NCBI GenBank assembly: GCA_903864485.1
Contig: CAIPGD010000095.1
Span: forward strand, 1 to 11,683
DNA: 11,683 nucleotides
Direction: 5' to 3'
From: an uncultured bacterium
GTDB taxonomy: Bacteria; Pseudomonadota; Gammaproteobacteria; Burkholderiales; Burkholderiaceae_E
The translations under genes and the position numbers were made by a program. This document shows, piece by piece, positions 6,605 through 11,683 of this stretch (positions within the stretch are counted from its first letter, which is position 1; each line of letters starts with the position of its first letter). Below the pieces are notes generated by a model. The model saw only the letters and a program-made list of their open reading frames with translations, searched no databases and was not told the DNA's origin.

Positions 6605-7681
6605 GTGAGCAAGTTAATGCCTAAGTTCAGCCTAAAAATCAGCGTAGGTCGAAACCAGGGAACGTCCCGCTGGTCGACTTTTGGAGAATCTTTACGTCGC
6701 ACGTTTCCAACCATCATCGGTTTGGTTGCCTGCGTCGTCTTGCTCGGTAACAGTTCATCGGCAGGCGCACAGACACCCTGGCCCGCTGGGAAGCCGATTC
6801 GCTGGATCGTTGGTTTTGCCCCGGGGGGCGGCACGGATATTGTTGCCCGAGCGCTTGCGCCCGAGGTCGGAAGGATTTTGGGGACGAGTGTTGTGGTCGA
6901 AAATCGAGCCGGGGCTTCTGGCACGATAGCGGCTGATTTGGTGGCCAAGTCTGCTGCAGACGGGTTCACTTTTCTGGTCGGACATTCCAACTCCAATGCG
7001 ATCGCGCCCTTTGTTCTTTCCAAAGTCCCGTACGATGCGGCTCGCGATTTTAGTCCGGTCACCTACATCGGATACGTACCAAATGTGCTCGTGGTTCATC
7101 CGCAGGTGCCTGCACGCAGCGTCGAAGAATTAATCGCCCTAGCTCGACGCCAGCCCAATTTTTATACGTATGCGTCTTCGGGCGTGGGCAGCACCCAGCA
7201 CCTCGCAGGCGCGTTGTTTAACCGGATCACCGGTACGCAGATGACGCACGTCCCCTACAAAGGCAGTGGACAGGCCATCACCGACCTGCTGGGTGGCCAG
7301 GTCAATCTCAATTTTGATACGATGCCGCCGATCCTTGAGCACGTACGCAATGGAAAGTTGGTCGCCCTGGCAGTATCGACACCGCAACGGCTAGCTCAGT
7401 TACCCGGCGTTCCGACCTTTATCGAAAAAGGTATTGTTGGTTTTGACGTTACCAACTGGTACGCGATCATGGGGCCAAAAGCTTTGCCTCGTGAGATCGT
7501 CGCACAGATGGATGCCGCGCTCCAAAAGGTCATGCACGACCCCTCAATCCGACCAAAACTGGAGTCACAAGGCGTTCAATTCGGCGGTGCACGCACGCCA
7601 GACGAGTTCGACGCGTTCATCAAGGCAGAGTTAGCGAAATACGCACGAATGGTCAAAGAACTGGACGTGCGAGCCGACTAG
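6605..7681 (+). CDS. Second Bug/TctC family substrate-binding protein, Tat-like leader
   Basis: This is a periplasmic binding protein of the same family as the product of 935-1921, and clearly a diverged paralogue (TQHL, YKGS and TDLLGGQ are shared). Family marks include WPAGKPIRWIVGFAPGGGTDIVAR, VVENRAGASGTIAAD, ADGFTFLVG and VPYKGSGQAITDLLGG. The start is GTG at 6605 (358 residues) or ATG at 6617 (354 residues); neither has a strong ribosome binding site. The leader is unusual: about 33 residues precede the hydrophobic core, and ESLRRTFPT (residues 28-36) matches the twin-arginine pattern RRxF, with cleavage near AGA|Q. It may therefore be exported folded through Tat. No tctA/tctB gene accompanies it. 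It faces the peptidase operon and precedes the cupin gene by 152 bp, so co-transcription with the cupins is possible but unproven. Ligand unknown. Confidence 0.92.
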   Translation: MSKLMPKFSLKISVGRNQGTSRWSTFGESLRRTFPTIIGLVACVVLLGNSSSAGAQTPWPAGKPIRWIVGFAPGGGTDIVARALAPEVGRILGTSVVVENRAGASGTIAADLVAKSAADGFTFLVGHSNSNAIAPFVLSKVPYDAARDFSPVTYIGYVPNVLVVHPQVPARSVEELIALARRQPNFYTYASSGVGSTQHLAGALFNRITGTQMTHVPYKGSGQAITDLLGGQVNLNFDTMPPILEHVRNGKLVALAVSTPQRLAQLPGVPTFIEKGIVGFDVTNWYAIMGPKALPREIVAQMDAALQKVMHDPSIRPKLESQGVQFGGARTPDEFDAFIKAELAKYARMVKELDVRAD

Positions 7682-7823
7682 TAAGGCAGTGGGAAAGCGT
7701 TTTCAAGATCAGGGTCGGGCATTCCACCATTGACACCAACGCCCCCGCACGGCCAAGGTTTCTAGCGGCGGGCCGTTAAGTTCGCTTTCAGCACGGTGTT
7801 GCGCATCGATACAAATGACAAAT

Positions 7824-7828
7824 GGAGA
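7824..7828 (+). promoter_or_regulatory. Ribosome binding site that fixes the cupin start
   Basis: GGAGA overlaps the in-frame ATG at 7822 and lies five bases before the ATG at 7834. It therefore supports 7834 as the true start. Confidence 0.65.
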
Positions 7829-7833
7829 CCCAG

Positions 7834-8265
7834 ATGAAACAGAAAAGCAAAGAAGAATACGTACAGATCGACGCGGTCGAATGGCAGGCTTTCCCCACCG
7901 CATTCTCTGCGGGAGGAATCCAATGGAAACTCCTGCATGTTTCGCCGGAGAATAGCTCCTGGACCGCGATCTTTGACTGCCCTGCCGGTTCATCCTTCGC
8001 CCCGCATATCCACGCGGGGCCAGGAGAATACTTTCTGACCAAAGGAAAAATGGACGTGCGTGGTGGCAAAGCCGAGGGCGGCGATACCGCAATCGCTCCG
8101 GGCTATGGTTATGAATCGTCGGGGGCCCGTCACGACAAGACCCAGTTTCCGATCCACAGCGAGTTCTACATGACCTTCCTGGGGCCGCTAACCTTTATCC
8201 ATCCCGACGGCAGCCCGATTGCGGTCATTGGCTGGGAAGAAGCGCAGGGGGCCTGGGCCGCTTAG
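7834..8265 (+). CDS. Single-domain cupin, Dke1 / 2,4'-dihydroxyacetophenone dioxygenase-like
   Basis: This compact cupin has 143 residues from the ATG at 7834. The first cupin motif is APHIHAGPGEYFLTKG (His58, His60, Glu65) and the second metal His is His100 in SSGARHDKTQ. A characteristic strand order, IQWKLLHVSP, WTAIFDCPAGSSFAPH, FLGPLTFI and GWEEAQG, matches cupins annotated as acetylacetone-cleaving enzyme or 2,4'-dihydroxyacetophenone dioxygenase. The His spacing (58, 60, 100) equals that I recall for the three-His iron site of Dke1 (62, 64, 104). Such enzymes cleave a C-C bond with O2 and Fe(II). No signal peptide is present, so it is cytoplasmic. The TAG stop is in the same frame as the next cupin gene, with no further stop between them. 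A non-catalytic sensor cupin is the alternative. Confidence 0.85.
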   Translation: MKQKSKEEYVQIDAVEWQAFPTAFSAGGIQWKLLHVSPENSSWTAIFDCPAGSSFAPHIHAGPGEYFLTKGKMDVRGGKAEGGDTAIAPGYGYESSGARHDKTQFPIHSEFYMTFLGPLTFIHPDGSPIAVIGWEEAQGAWAA

Positions 8266-8276
8266 ACGCGTTGTAA

Positions 8277-8299
8277 CGACCCGCTGCGATCGACCCGCT
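8277..8299 (+). repeat. Short direct repeat between the two cupin genes
   Basis: The 9-mer CGACCCGCT occurs at 8277-8285 and again at 8291-8299, separated by five bases. It lies in the 72-bp gap between the cupin genes. It could be an operator or a chance or slippage repeat; there is no evidence either way. Confidence 0.3.
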
Positions 8300-8324
8300 A
8301 TCCTTGCGGCTACTCCAGCCTGCC

Positions 8325-8330
8325 AGTAGG
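8325..8330 (+). promoter_or_regulatory. Probable ribosome binding site for the TTG-start tandem cupin
   Basis: AGTAGG lies seven bases before the TTG at 8338. No ATG or GTG start is available near the beginning of the first cupin domain, so this weak site is what supports the TTG start. Confidence 0.4.
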
Positions 8331-8337
8331 TCGACCT

Positions 8338-8997
8338 TTGAAACTCAATTCTGATTTATCGCAGCGTGTCGTGGTTCACGTTCCCAGCGTGGACTGGGTC
8401 GACTCCCCTGCCGGTGGCGTTCAACGCCGGATGATCGAGCGTGATGGCGGCGAAGTGGCCCGCGCCACCTCGGTGGTGCGATATAGACCAGGCTCTTCGT
8501 TTGAGCGCCACACGCACGACCTCGGGGAAGAAATCCTGGTCTTGGACGGCGTGTTTACGGACGAAACCGGCAGCTTTGGTCCTGGGACCTATCTCAAAAA
8601 CCCGCCCGGCACCTCACATGCTCCGAGCTCCGAATCTGGTTGCACCTTGTTCGTCAAACTACGCCACTTGCACCCCTCTGACCAGGAGCACCGTGCGATT
8701 GACACAACCCAAGCACACTGGCTTCAGGGACTCGTGCCCGGACTCACGGTTCTGCCTCTCTCAGAATTCGAGTCTGAGCACACCGCTATGGTCCGGTGGG
8801 CTCCGGGGACGCAGTTCAATCCACACCGCCACTTCGGCGGCGAAGAAATCTATGTGGTTGAAGGAATCTTTGAAGATGAGTTCGGACGTTACCCCGCTGG
8901 CACCTGGATTCGCAGCCCTCACTTGAGCGTCCACAAGCCCTTCAGCATCGAGGGCTGCACCATCTTTGTGAAGACGGGTCACTTGCACATTAGGTAA
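8338..8997 (+). CDS. Tandem two-domain cupin, ChrR-type
   Basis: The product has 219 residues from a TTG start. It consists of two similar cupin domains of the anti-ECFsigma ChrR C-terminal type. Domain 1 (about 10-112) has FERHTHDLGEEILVLDGVF (His58, His60, Glu64/65) and His94. Domain 2 (about 127-219) has FNPHRHFGGEEIYVVEGIF (His163, His165, Glu169/170) and His199. Both end in near-identical GCTxFVKxxHLH segments, showing an internal duplication, and both keep a complete set of metal ligands. It lacks the zinc-binding N-terminal domain of true ChrR anti-sigma factors and no sigma factor gene is nearby. An enzymatic or metal-dependent sensing role is therefore as likely as regulation. The first codon (TTG) and the absence of a strong ribosome binding site leave the start uncertain. 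Its stop is only 4 bp from the stop of the convergent lysR gene. Confidence 0.85.
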   Translation: MKLNSDLSQRVVVHVPSVDWVDSPAGGVQRRMIERDGGEVARATSVVRYRPGSSFERHTHDLGEEILVLDGVFTDETGSFGPGTYLKNPPGTSHAPSSESGCTLFVKLRHLHPSDQEHRAIDTTQAHWLQGLVPGLTVLPLSEFESEHTAMVRWAPGTQFNPHRHFGGEEIYVVEGIFEDEFGRYPAGTWIRSPHLSVHKPFSIEGCTIFVKTGHLHIR

Positions 8998-9001
8998 TGC
9001 C

Positions 9002-9952
9002 TCAGGCAGTCCGGTCGCCCAGAGCAAGCTTCAAGTAGTCGAGCAAGACTTGGTTGCGCGTAAATTTCATGCGCTCGGGCGTCGACAGCGCGACCACCTG
9101 GGTGCCAAACTTTGTCTTGGCGGTCCAACCAGAGAGGACCTTCACCAACCTGCCATTTCGGATCGCGTCTTCACATAAGTAATCGGGCAGGAGGGCGACT
9201 CCCAGCCCCGCCACGGCTGATTCATAGACCGCCTCGGGGTTGTCCACTCGATAACGACCGTTCACTTTAACGGTCACATTTTCTGTTGGGTGGTCAGGCT
9301 TCGCGCCCTCACTGATCAGGGTCCAAGTGTCGTCACTGCTGTCTCGTCGGTAGTAAAGGCACGAATGGTTCGCCAATTCCCTTGGCGCGGCTGGCACGCC
9401 GTGTATAGACAGATACAGTGGGGATGCGGTCAGAAACCACTCGACCGTGGTCATCGGGGTACTCCTCAACTCGGGGCCAGCAGCGCTTGACCAACGAAAG
9501 GCAATGTCAATGCGCTCGGCCGCAATGTCCATCACCCGGTCAGCGAGCCTGAGTTCAATCTCAAGCGCCGCATGGAGCCGCAAGAATTCTGGCAACTGCT
9601 TGGCCAATACGCGCTGCCCCCACGAAACCGGTGCAGTTAGCCGTAATGTTCCGGTCAATTCAGTCTTTAGAACACGCACGCGCTCGAGGCCACCCGAGAT
9701 TTCATTCACGGCCCGTTGAGCAAACTCCAGATAGGCCTCACCGGCAGGGGTTAGTGCAATTTTGCGAGTGCTGCGACTGAACAAGGTCGCGCCCAGCCGC
9801 TCTTCGAGTTGGGCGATGCGCTTACTCACCAAACTTTTGCTGACATCGAGCGCCACAGCAGCCTGGCTCACGCTGCTGCTATGGGCCACCTTCAGGAAGG
9901 CACTGAGCATGTCAGTTGAGATCGGCCTTTGCTGCCGTTCAGAAGGAGTCAT
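9002..9952 (-). CDS. LysR-type transcriptional regulator
   Basis: This 316-residue regulator has an N-terminal winged helix-turn-helix (about 14-73) with SSVSQAAVALDVSKSLVSKRIAQLEERLGATLFSR in pieces: recognition helix about 38-48, then LFSRSTRKIALTPAGE. The effector-binding domain follows (about 100-300; ELTGTLRLTAPVSWG, AGLGVALLPDYLCEDAI). SKSLVSKRI in place of the more common SQPAVSRxI is typical of the AaeR/DsdC-like subgroup common in Burkholderiales. It is transcribed away from the GST-CmcJ pair and shares a 109-bp control region with it, the classical layout for a LysR regulator and its target. It is therefore the likely regulator of those two genes. The ATG at 9952 has no obvious ribosome binding site; the ATG at 9910 is an alternative but would trim the sequence before the first helix. 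Confidence 0.93.
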   Translation of the reverse strand: MTPSERQQRPISTDMLSAFLKVAHSSSVSQAAVALDVSKSLVSKRIAQLEERLGATLFSRSTRKIALTPAGEAYLEFAQRAVNEISGGLERVRVLKTELTGTLRLTAPVSWGQRVLAKQLPEFLRLHAALEIELRLADRVMDIAAERIDIAFRWSSAAGPELRSTPMTTVEWFLTASPLYLSIHGVPAAPRELANHSCLYYRRDSSDDTWTLISEGAKPDHPTENVTVKVNGRYRVDNPEAVYESAVAGLGVALLPDYLCEDAIRNGRLVKVLSGWTAKTKFGTQVVALSTPERMKFTRNQVLLDYLKLALGDRTA

Positions 9953-9954
9953 TG

Positions 9955-9967
9955 TTCGCGATTCGAA
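9955..9967. promoter_or_regulatory. Candidate LysR recognition site (T-N11-A dyad)
   Basis: TTCGCGATTCGAA is an interrupted dyad with TTCG/CGAA arms and fits the LysR T-N11-A pattern. A third half-site TTCG follows at 9973-9976, keeping the 9-bp spacing of the half-sites (9955, 9964, 9973). The centre (9961) lies about 65 bp before the inferred GST transcription start (~10027). That is where LysR regulators usually have their primary recognition site. It also lies just downstream of the lysR promoter, which would fit autorepression. No binding evidence is possible from sequence. Confidence 0.5.
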
Positions 9968-9981
9968 GACAATTCGTTCTC

Positions 9982-10010
9982 AGTAAAGCAGTTGTCTCTG
10001 GATCGGTCAA
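9982..10010 (-). promoter_or_regulatory. Predicted sigma70 promoter of the lysR gene
   Basis: On the minus strand, -35 TTGACC (plus 10005-10010) is followed after 17 bp by -10 TTTACT (plus 9982-9987). Five and four of the six consensus positions match. Transcription would start near 9975, leaving a short leader before the ATG at 9952. It overlaps the GST promoter on the other strand. Confidence 0.5.
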
Positions 10011-10020
10011 TTCCTACACT
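9992..10020 (+). promoter_or_regulatory. Predicted sigma70 promoter of the GST-cmcJ pair
   Basis: The -35 TTGTCT (9992-9997) is followed after 17 bp by -10 TACACT (10015-10020), each matching four of six consensus positions. The start would be near 10027, about 35 bases before the GST ATG. The weak boxes fit a promoter that needs activation by the divergent LysR regulator. Confidence 0.5.
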
Positions 10021-10050
10021 GGGATTGCAACGATTCATCAATGAAAACAA

Positions 10051-10056
10051 GAGGAG
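10051..10056 (+). promoter_or_regulatory. Ribosome binding site that fixes the GST start
   Basis: GAGGAG lies five bases before the ATG at 10062 and within the coding part that would result from the in-frame ATG at 10041. This supports 10062 as the start. Confidence 0.8.
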
Positions 10057-10061
10057 ACAAC

Positions 10062-10706
10062 ATGAAGATTCACGCCGACCCCATCACGGTCAATTGCAGA
10101 AAGGTTCTTGCCGGCCTTCAATTCATCGGCGCGCCTTATGAGTTGGAGTACGTCGACTACTTTAAGGGCGCTCAAAAAGAAGACCCTTTCCTGAGCCTAA
10201 ACCCAAACGCGTCGTTGCCAGCCATGGTCGACGATGACTTTGTACTGTGGGAATCGAATGCCATCCTGCAATATGCTGCTGACAAACTCGGTAACGAGGC
10301 AGCGTATCCGAAAGACCTAAAGACCCGCGCCGACATTAACCGCTGGCTGTTGTGGGAGTCCTCCAGCTGGTTTCCAAGCTGCTACGTTTTCCTGGTCGAA
10401 AACTGTGTCAAGCCGTTGCTGGGTGGCGCCGCCGACCCAGCAGTGCTGACGGCCCAGGAAGCCCAGTTCCACAAGCTCGCGGGCATTCTGGATAAGCGTC
10501 TTGGCAGCACTGAGTGGATCAGCGGCTCGCACGCCACGATCGCCGACGTGGTGTTGGCCGCGCCGATGCACCTGCACGGATGGCAGCAACTGCCGCTGAA
10601 CGGACACCGCAACCTAAAGCGCTGGTTACATGAGCGCGTTGAAAATCTGCCCTGCTGGCAGAACACGGCGGTCTATGAAGGTTTTACCACCCAAAAACCC
10701 CAATAA
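10062..10706 (+). CDS. Glutathione S-transferase family protein
   Basis: This 214-residue cytoplasmic GST conjugates glutathione to, or uses it to reduce or isomerise, small molecules. The N-terminal thioredoxin-fold domain (1-78) shows the G-site elements TVNCRKVL (Thr9, Asn11, Cys12), the cis-Pro in ASLPAMVD (Pro53) and the gamma-glutamyl-binding WESNAI (Glu64, Ser65). The alpha-helical C-terminal domain (about 85-205) has the N-capping box and hydrophobic staple in HATIADVVLAAP (Thr159, Asp162). Length is typical. The catalytic residue cannot be assigned with certainty: Thr9, Asn11 or Cys12 are all in the right loop. It is transcribed divergently from lysR and lies 17 bp before the CmcJ/NvfI gene, so the two probably form one transcript. 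A role in detoxifying or opening a product of the neighbouring oxidoreductase is inference. Confidence 0.93.
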   Translation: MKIHADPITVNCRKVLAGLQFIGAPYELEYVDYFKGAQKEDPFLSLNPNASLPAMVDDDFVLWESNAILQYAADKLGNEAAYPKDLKTRADINRWLLWESSSWFPSCYVFLVENCVKPLLGGAADPAVLTAQEAQFHKLAGILDKRLGSTEWISGSHATIADVVLAAPMHLHGWQQLPLNGHRNLKRWLHERVENLPCWQNTAVYEGFTTQKPQ

Positions 10707-10723
10707 CGATTGATCGGACCGAC

Positions 10724-11542
10724 ATGACGCCTTCGCCCCCCGTTCGTGCCACCCTGAACTATTCAGTGGATAACGGCATCCCACCTGACTATTACTTCTA
10801 CGAGCCAGACCCGAGTGTCAAACTCAATCCGCCTGGAACCGACTCGCAAGAGGTTGATATCCATGACGCCTGGCCACAGCGTCACACGATCAGCCTTGAC
10901 CGAGAGGGTTTCGAGCTCCACGAGTTCGATCCTTCCTTTCACGATTTTGATGACGATACAAAGGTCAAGCAGGAGTTCTACGAACAGGTTCGAGCATTTG
11001 TGAAGGCCCACACGGGTGCGAAGCGCGTCGAAATTTTTGATCACACAATTCGCAAACGGCTCCCGGCCGATTTGAAACAACAAACTGAGGTGCAGCGCCC
11101 GGCCGTCCTGCTGGTGCACAGTGATTACACGATCAAGAGCGGCCCTCAACGGGTCCACGACCTGTTGCCCCACGACGCCACGGCCCTGCTCCAGGGTCGT
11201 GTCGCCTTTTATAACGTCTGGAAGCCACTCTATAGCCGCGTCGAAGAACTGCCGCTGGCCATGTGCGATGCCAGCACCCACGAACCCAACGACATGCTGC
11301 GCATGGATCTCAAATACCGTGAACGCACTGGCGAGATTTATGTGATGCGTTACTCGCCCAAGCACCGCTGGATGTACTTCCCCCTGATGGAGGCCAACCA
11401 GGCAATCATTCTCAAGACGTACGACTCTTCCGAGGACGGACGTTGCCGATTCATGGGGCATTCAGCGTTCGAACATCCGGACACCCCGGCGAACGCCAAG
11501 AAGCGAGAGAGCATCGAAGTGCGCACCATGGCATTCTTCTAA
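10724..11542 (+). CDS. CmcJ/NvfI family oxidoreductase (2-oxoglutarate/Fe(II)-like)
   Basis: The 272-residue product belongs to the family that includes CmcJ (cephamycin 7-alpha-methoxylation), NvfI (a fungal endoperoxide-forming 2-oxoglutarate oxygenase) and plant-hormone desaturase-like fungal proteins. Visible marks are VHSDYTIKSGPQRV (131-144), FYNVWKPLYSRVEELPLAMCDAST (162-185 region), HRWMYFPLMEANQAIILKTYDS, MGHSAFEHPD and RESIEVRTMAFF at the end. His132, Asp134 and His246 are a plausible HxD...H iron triad, and Arg261 or Arg267 may bind 2-oxoglutarate. In many bacterial annotations the family is simply called hypothetical, and substrates are largely unknown. There is no signal peptide. 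It starts 17 bp after the GST stop with a weak ribosome binding site (CGGA), consistent with an operon controlled by the adjacent LysR regulator. Confidence 0.88.
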   Translation: MTPSPPVRATLNYSVDNGIPPDYYFYEPDPSVKLNPPGTDSQEVDIHDAWPQRHTISLDREGFELHEFDPSFHDFDDDTKVKQEFYEQVRAFVKAHTGAKRVEIFDHTIRKRLPADLKQQTEVQRPAVLLVHSDYTIKSGPQRVHDLLPHDATALLQGRVAFYNVWKPLYSRVEELPLAMCDASTHEPNDMLRMDLKYRERTGEIYVMRYSPKHRWMYFPLMEANQAIILKTYDSSEDGRCRFMGHSAFEHPDTPANAKKRESIEVRTMAFF

Positions 11543-11572
11543 AAAGCCGACGGCCCAGTGCGCTCATTAGCC

Positions 11573-11683
11573 TTACTTTGGTCGATGAAGTGCGCAGAGC
11601 TTATTGCCGTCTGGATCGCGCACGTAGGCTAAATGCATGGCCCCCAGCTTGCCCTCGCGAAGTCCCGGCGGATCTTCAATCGA
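11573..11683 (-). CDS. VOC (glyoxalase/bleomycin resistance) family protein, C-terminal fragment
   Basis: Only the last 36 residues lie in the window. The minus-strand frame is open to the window edge and ends with TAA at 11573-11575. It reads HLAYVRDPDGNKLCALHRPK at the C-terminus, where the (Y/F)xRDPDGNxL motif is the closing strand of the vicinal oxygen chelate fold. In glyoxalase I-type members a Glu metal ligand often follows GN; here the segment is KLCAL, so lineage and metal use cannot be judged from the fragment. It converges on the CmcJ/NvfI gene with 30 bp between the stops. The gene begins beyond the window. Confidence 0.75.
   Translation of the reverse strand, partial: SIEDPPGLREGKLGAMHLAYVRDPDGNKLCALHRPK

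Noticed and set aside
7730..7735. Perfect TTGACA (-35-like) upstream of the first cupin gene
   Set aside because: No acceptable -10 box occurs 16-18 bp downstream, where the sequence is CCAAGG-like, so a promoter is not supported.
7751..7785. CGGCC...GGCCG inverted repeat after the second Bug gene as a terminator
   Set aside because: The arms are only 5 bp with a long loop, and no T tract follows.
10763..11461. A 232-codon open frame on the - strand
   Set aside because: It lies fully opposite the CmcJ/NvfI gene, whose conserved motifs prove the + strand frame; the minus frame shows no recognisable domain.
11541..11558. Possible minus-strand terminator (GGGCC-GTC-GGCTT followed by T residues) for the VOC gene
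   Set aside because: The stem has only three G-C pairs plus two G-U pairs and a 3-nt loop; too weak to call.

Overview
The window reads as chromosomal DNA of a high-GC betaproteobacterium, most likely Burkholderiales. The main clue is two orphan periplasmic binding proteins of the Bug (TctC/tripartite tricarboxylate) type with no TctA/TctB membrane genes beside them, a pattern typical of that order. The rest is accessory catabolic and transport content. I see no rRNA, tRNA, CRISPR array, insertion sequence or phage gene. This assignment rests on recognised families only; no search was possible.

Layout. (1) Positions 1-1921, + strand: the 3' part of an FMN-dependent alpha-hydroxy-acid dehydrogenase, then a Bug binding protein one base downstream. 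(2) Positions 1944-6358, - strand: a very tight five-gene run. In transcription order it is an exported M20 metallopeptidase, a small exported CPFC protein resembling DUF3299, an ABC ATPase, an FtsX/MacB-type permease, and an exported DUF1028 (Ntn-hydrolase-like) protein. Gaps are 3 bp, two 4-bp ATGA overlaps and 13 bp. (3) Positions 6605-8997, + strand: a second Bug protein with a Tat-like leader, a single-domain cupin resembling Dke1/2,4'-dihydroxyacetophenone dioxygenase, and a tandem ChrR-type cupin with a TTG start. (4) Positions 9002-9952, - strand: a LysR-type regulator, divergent from (5) 10062-11542, + strand: a glutathione S-transferase and a CmcJ/NvfI-family oxidoreductase. The lysR/GST gap holds two overlapping sigma70-like promoters and a T-N11-A dyad at about -65 of the GST promoter. 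(6) Positions 11573-11683, - strand: the C-terminal end of a VOC-family protein, running off the window.

How the parts may work together. The lysR-GST-cmcJ block looks like a regulator-controlled small-molecule modification module, with cupin dioxygenase-like proteins next door. The Bug proteins would capture organic acids in the periplasm, and the alpha-hydroxy-acid dehydrogenase would oxidise such a substrate. The most unusual unit is the five-gene minus-strand operon: a mechanotransmission-type ABC transporter is sandwiched between two secreted hydrolase-type proteins and a CxxC protein. I do not know a described system with this composition.
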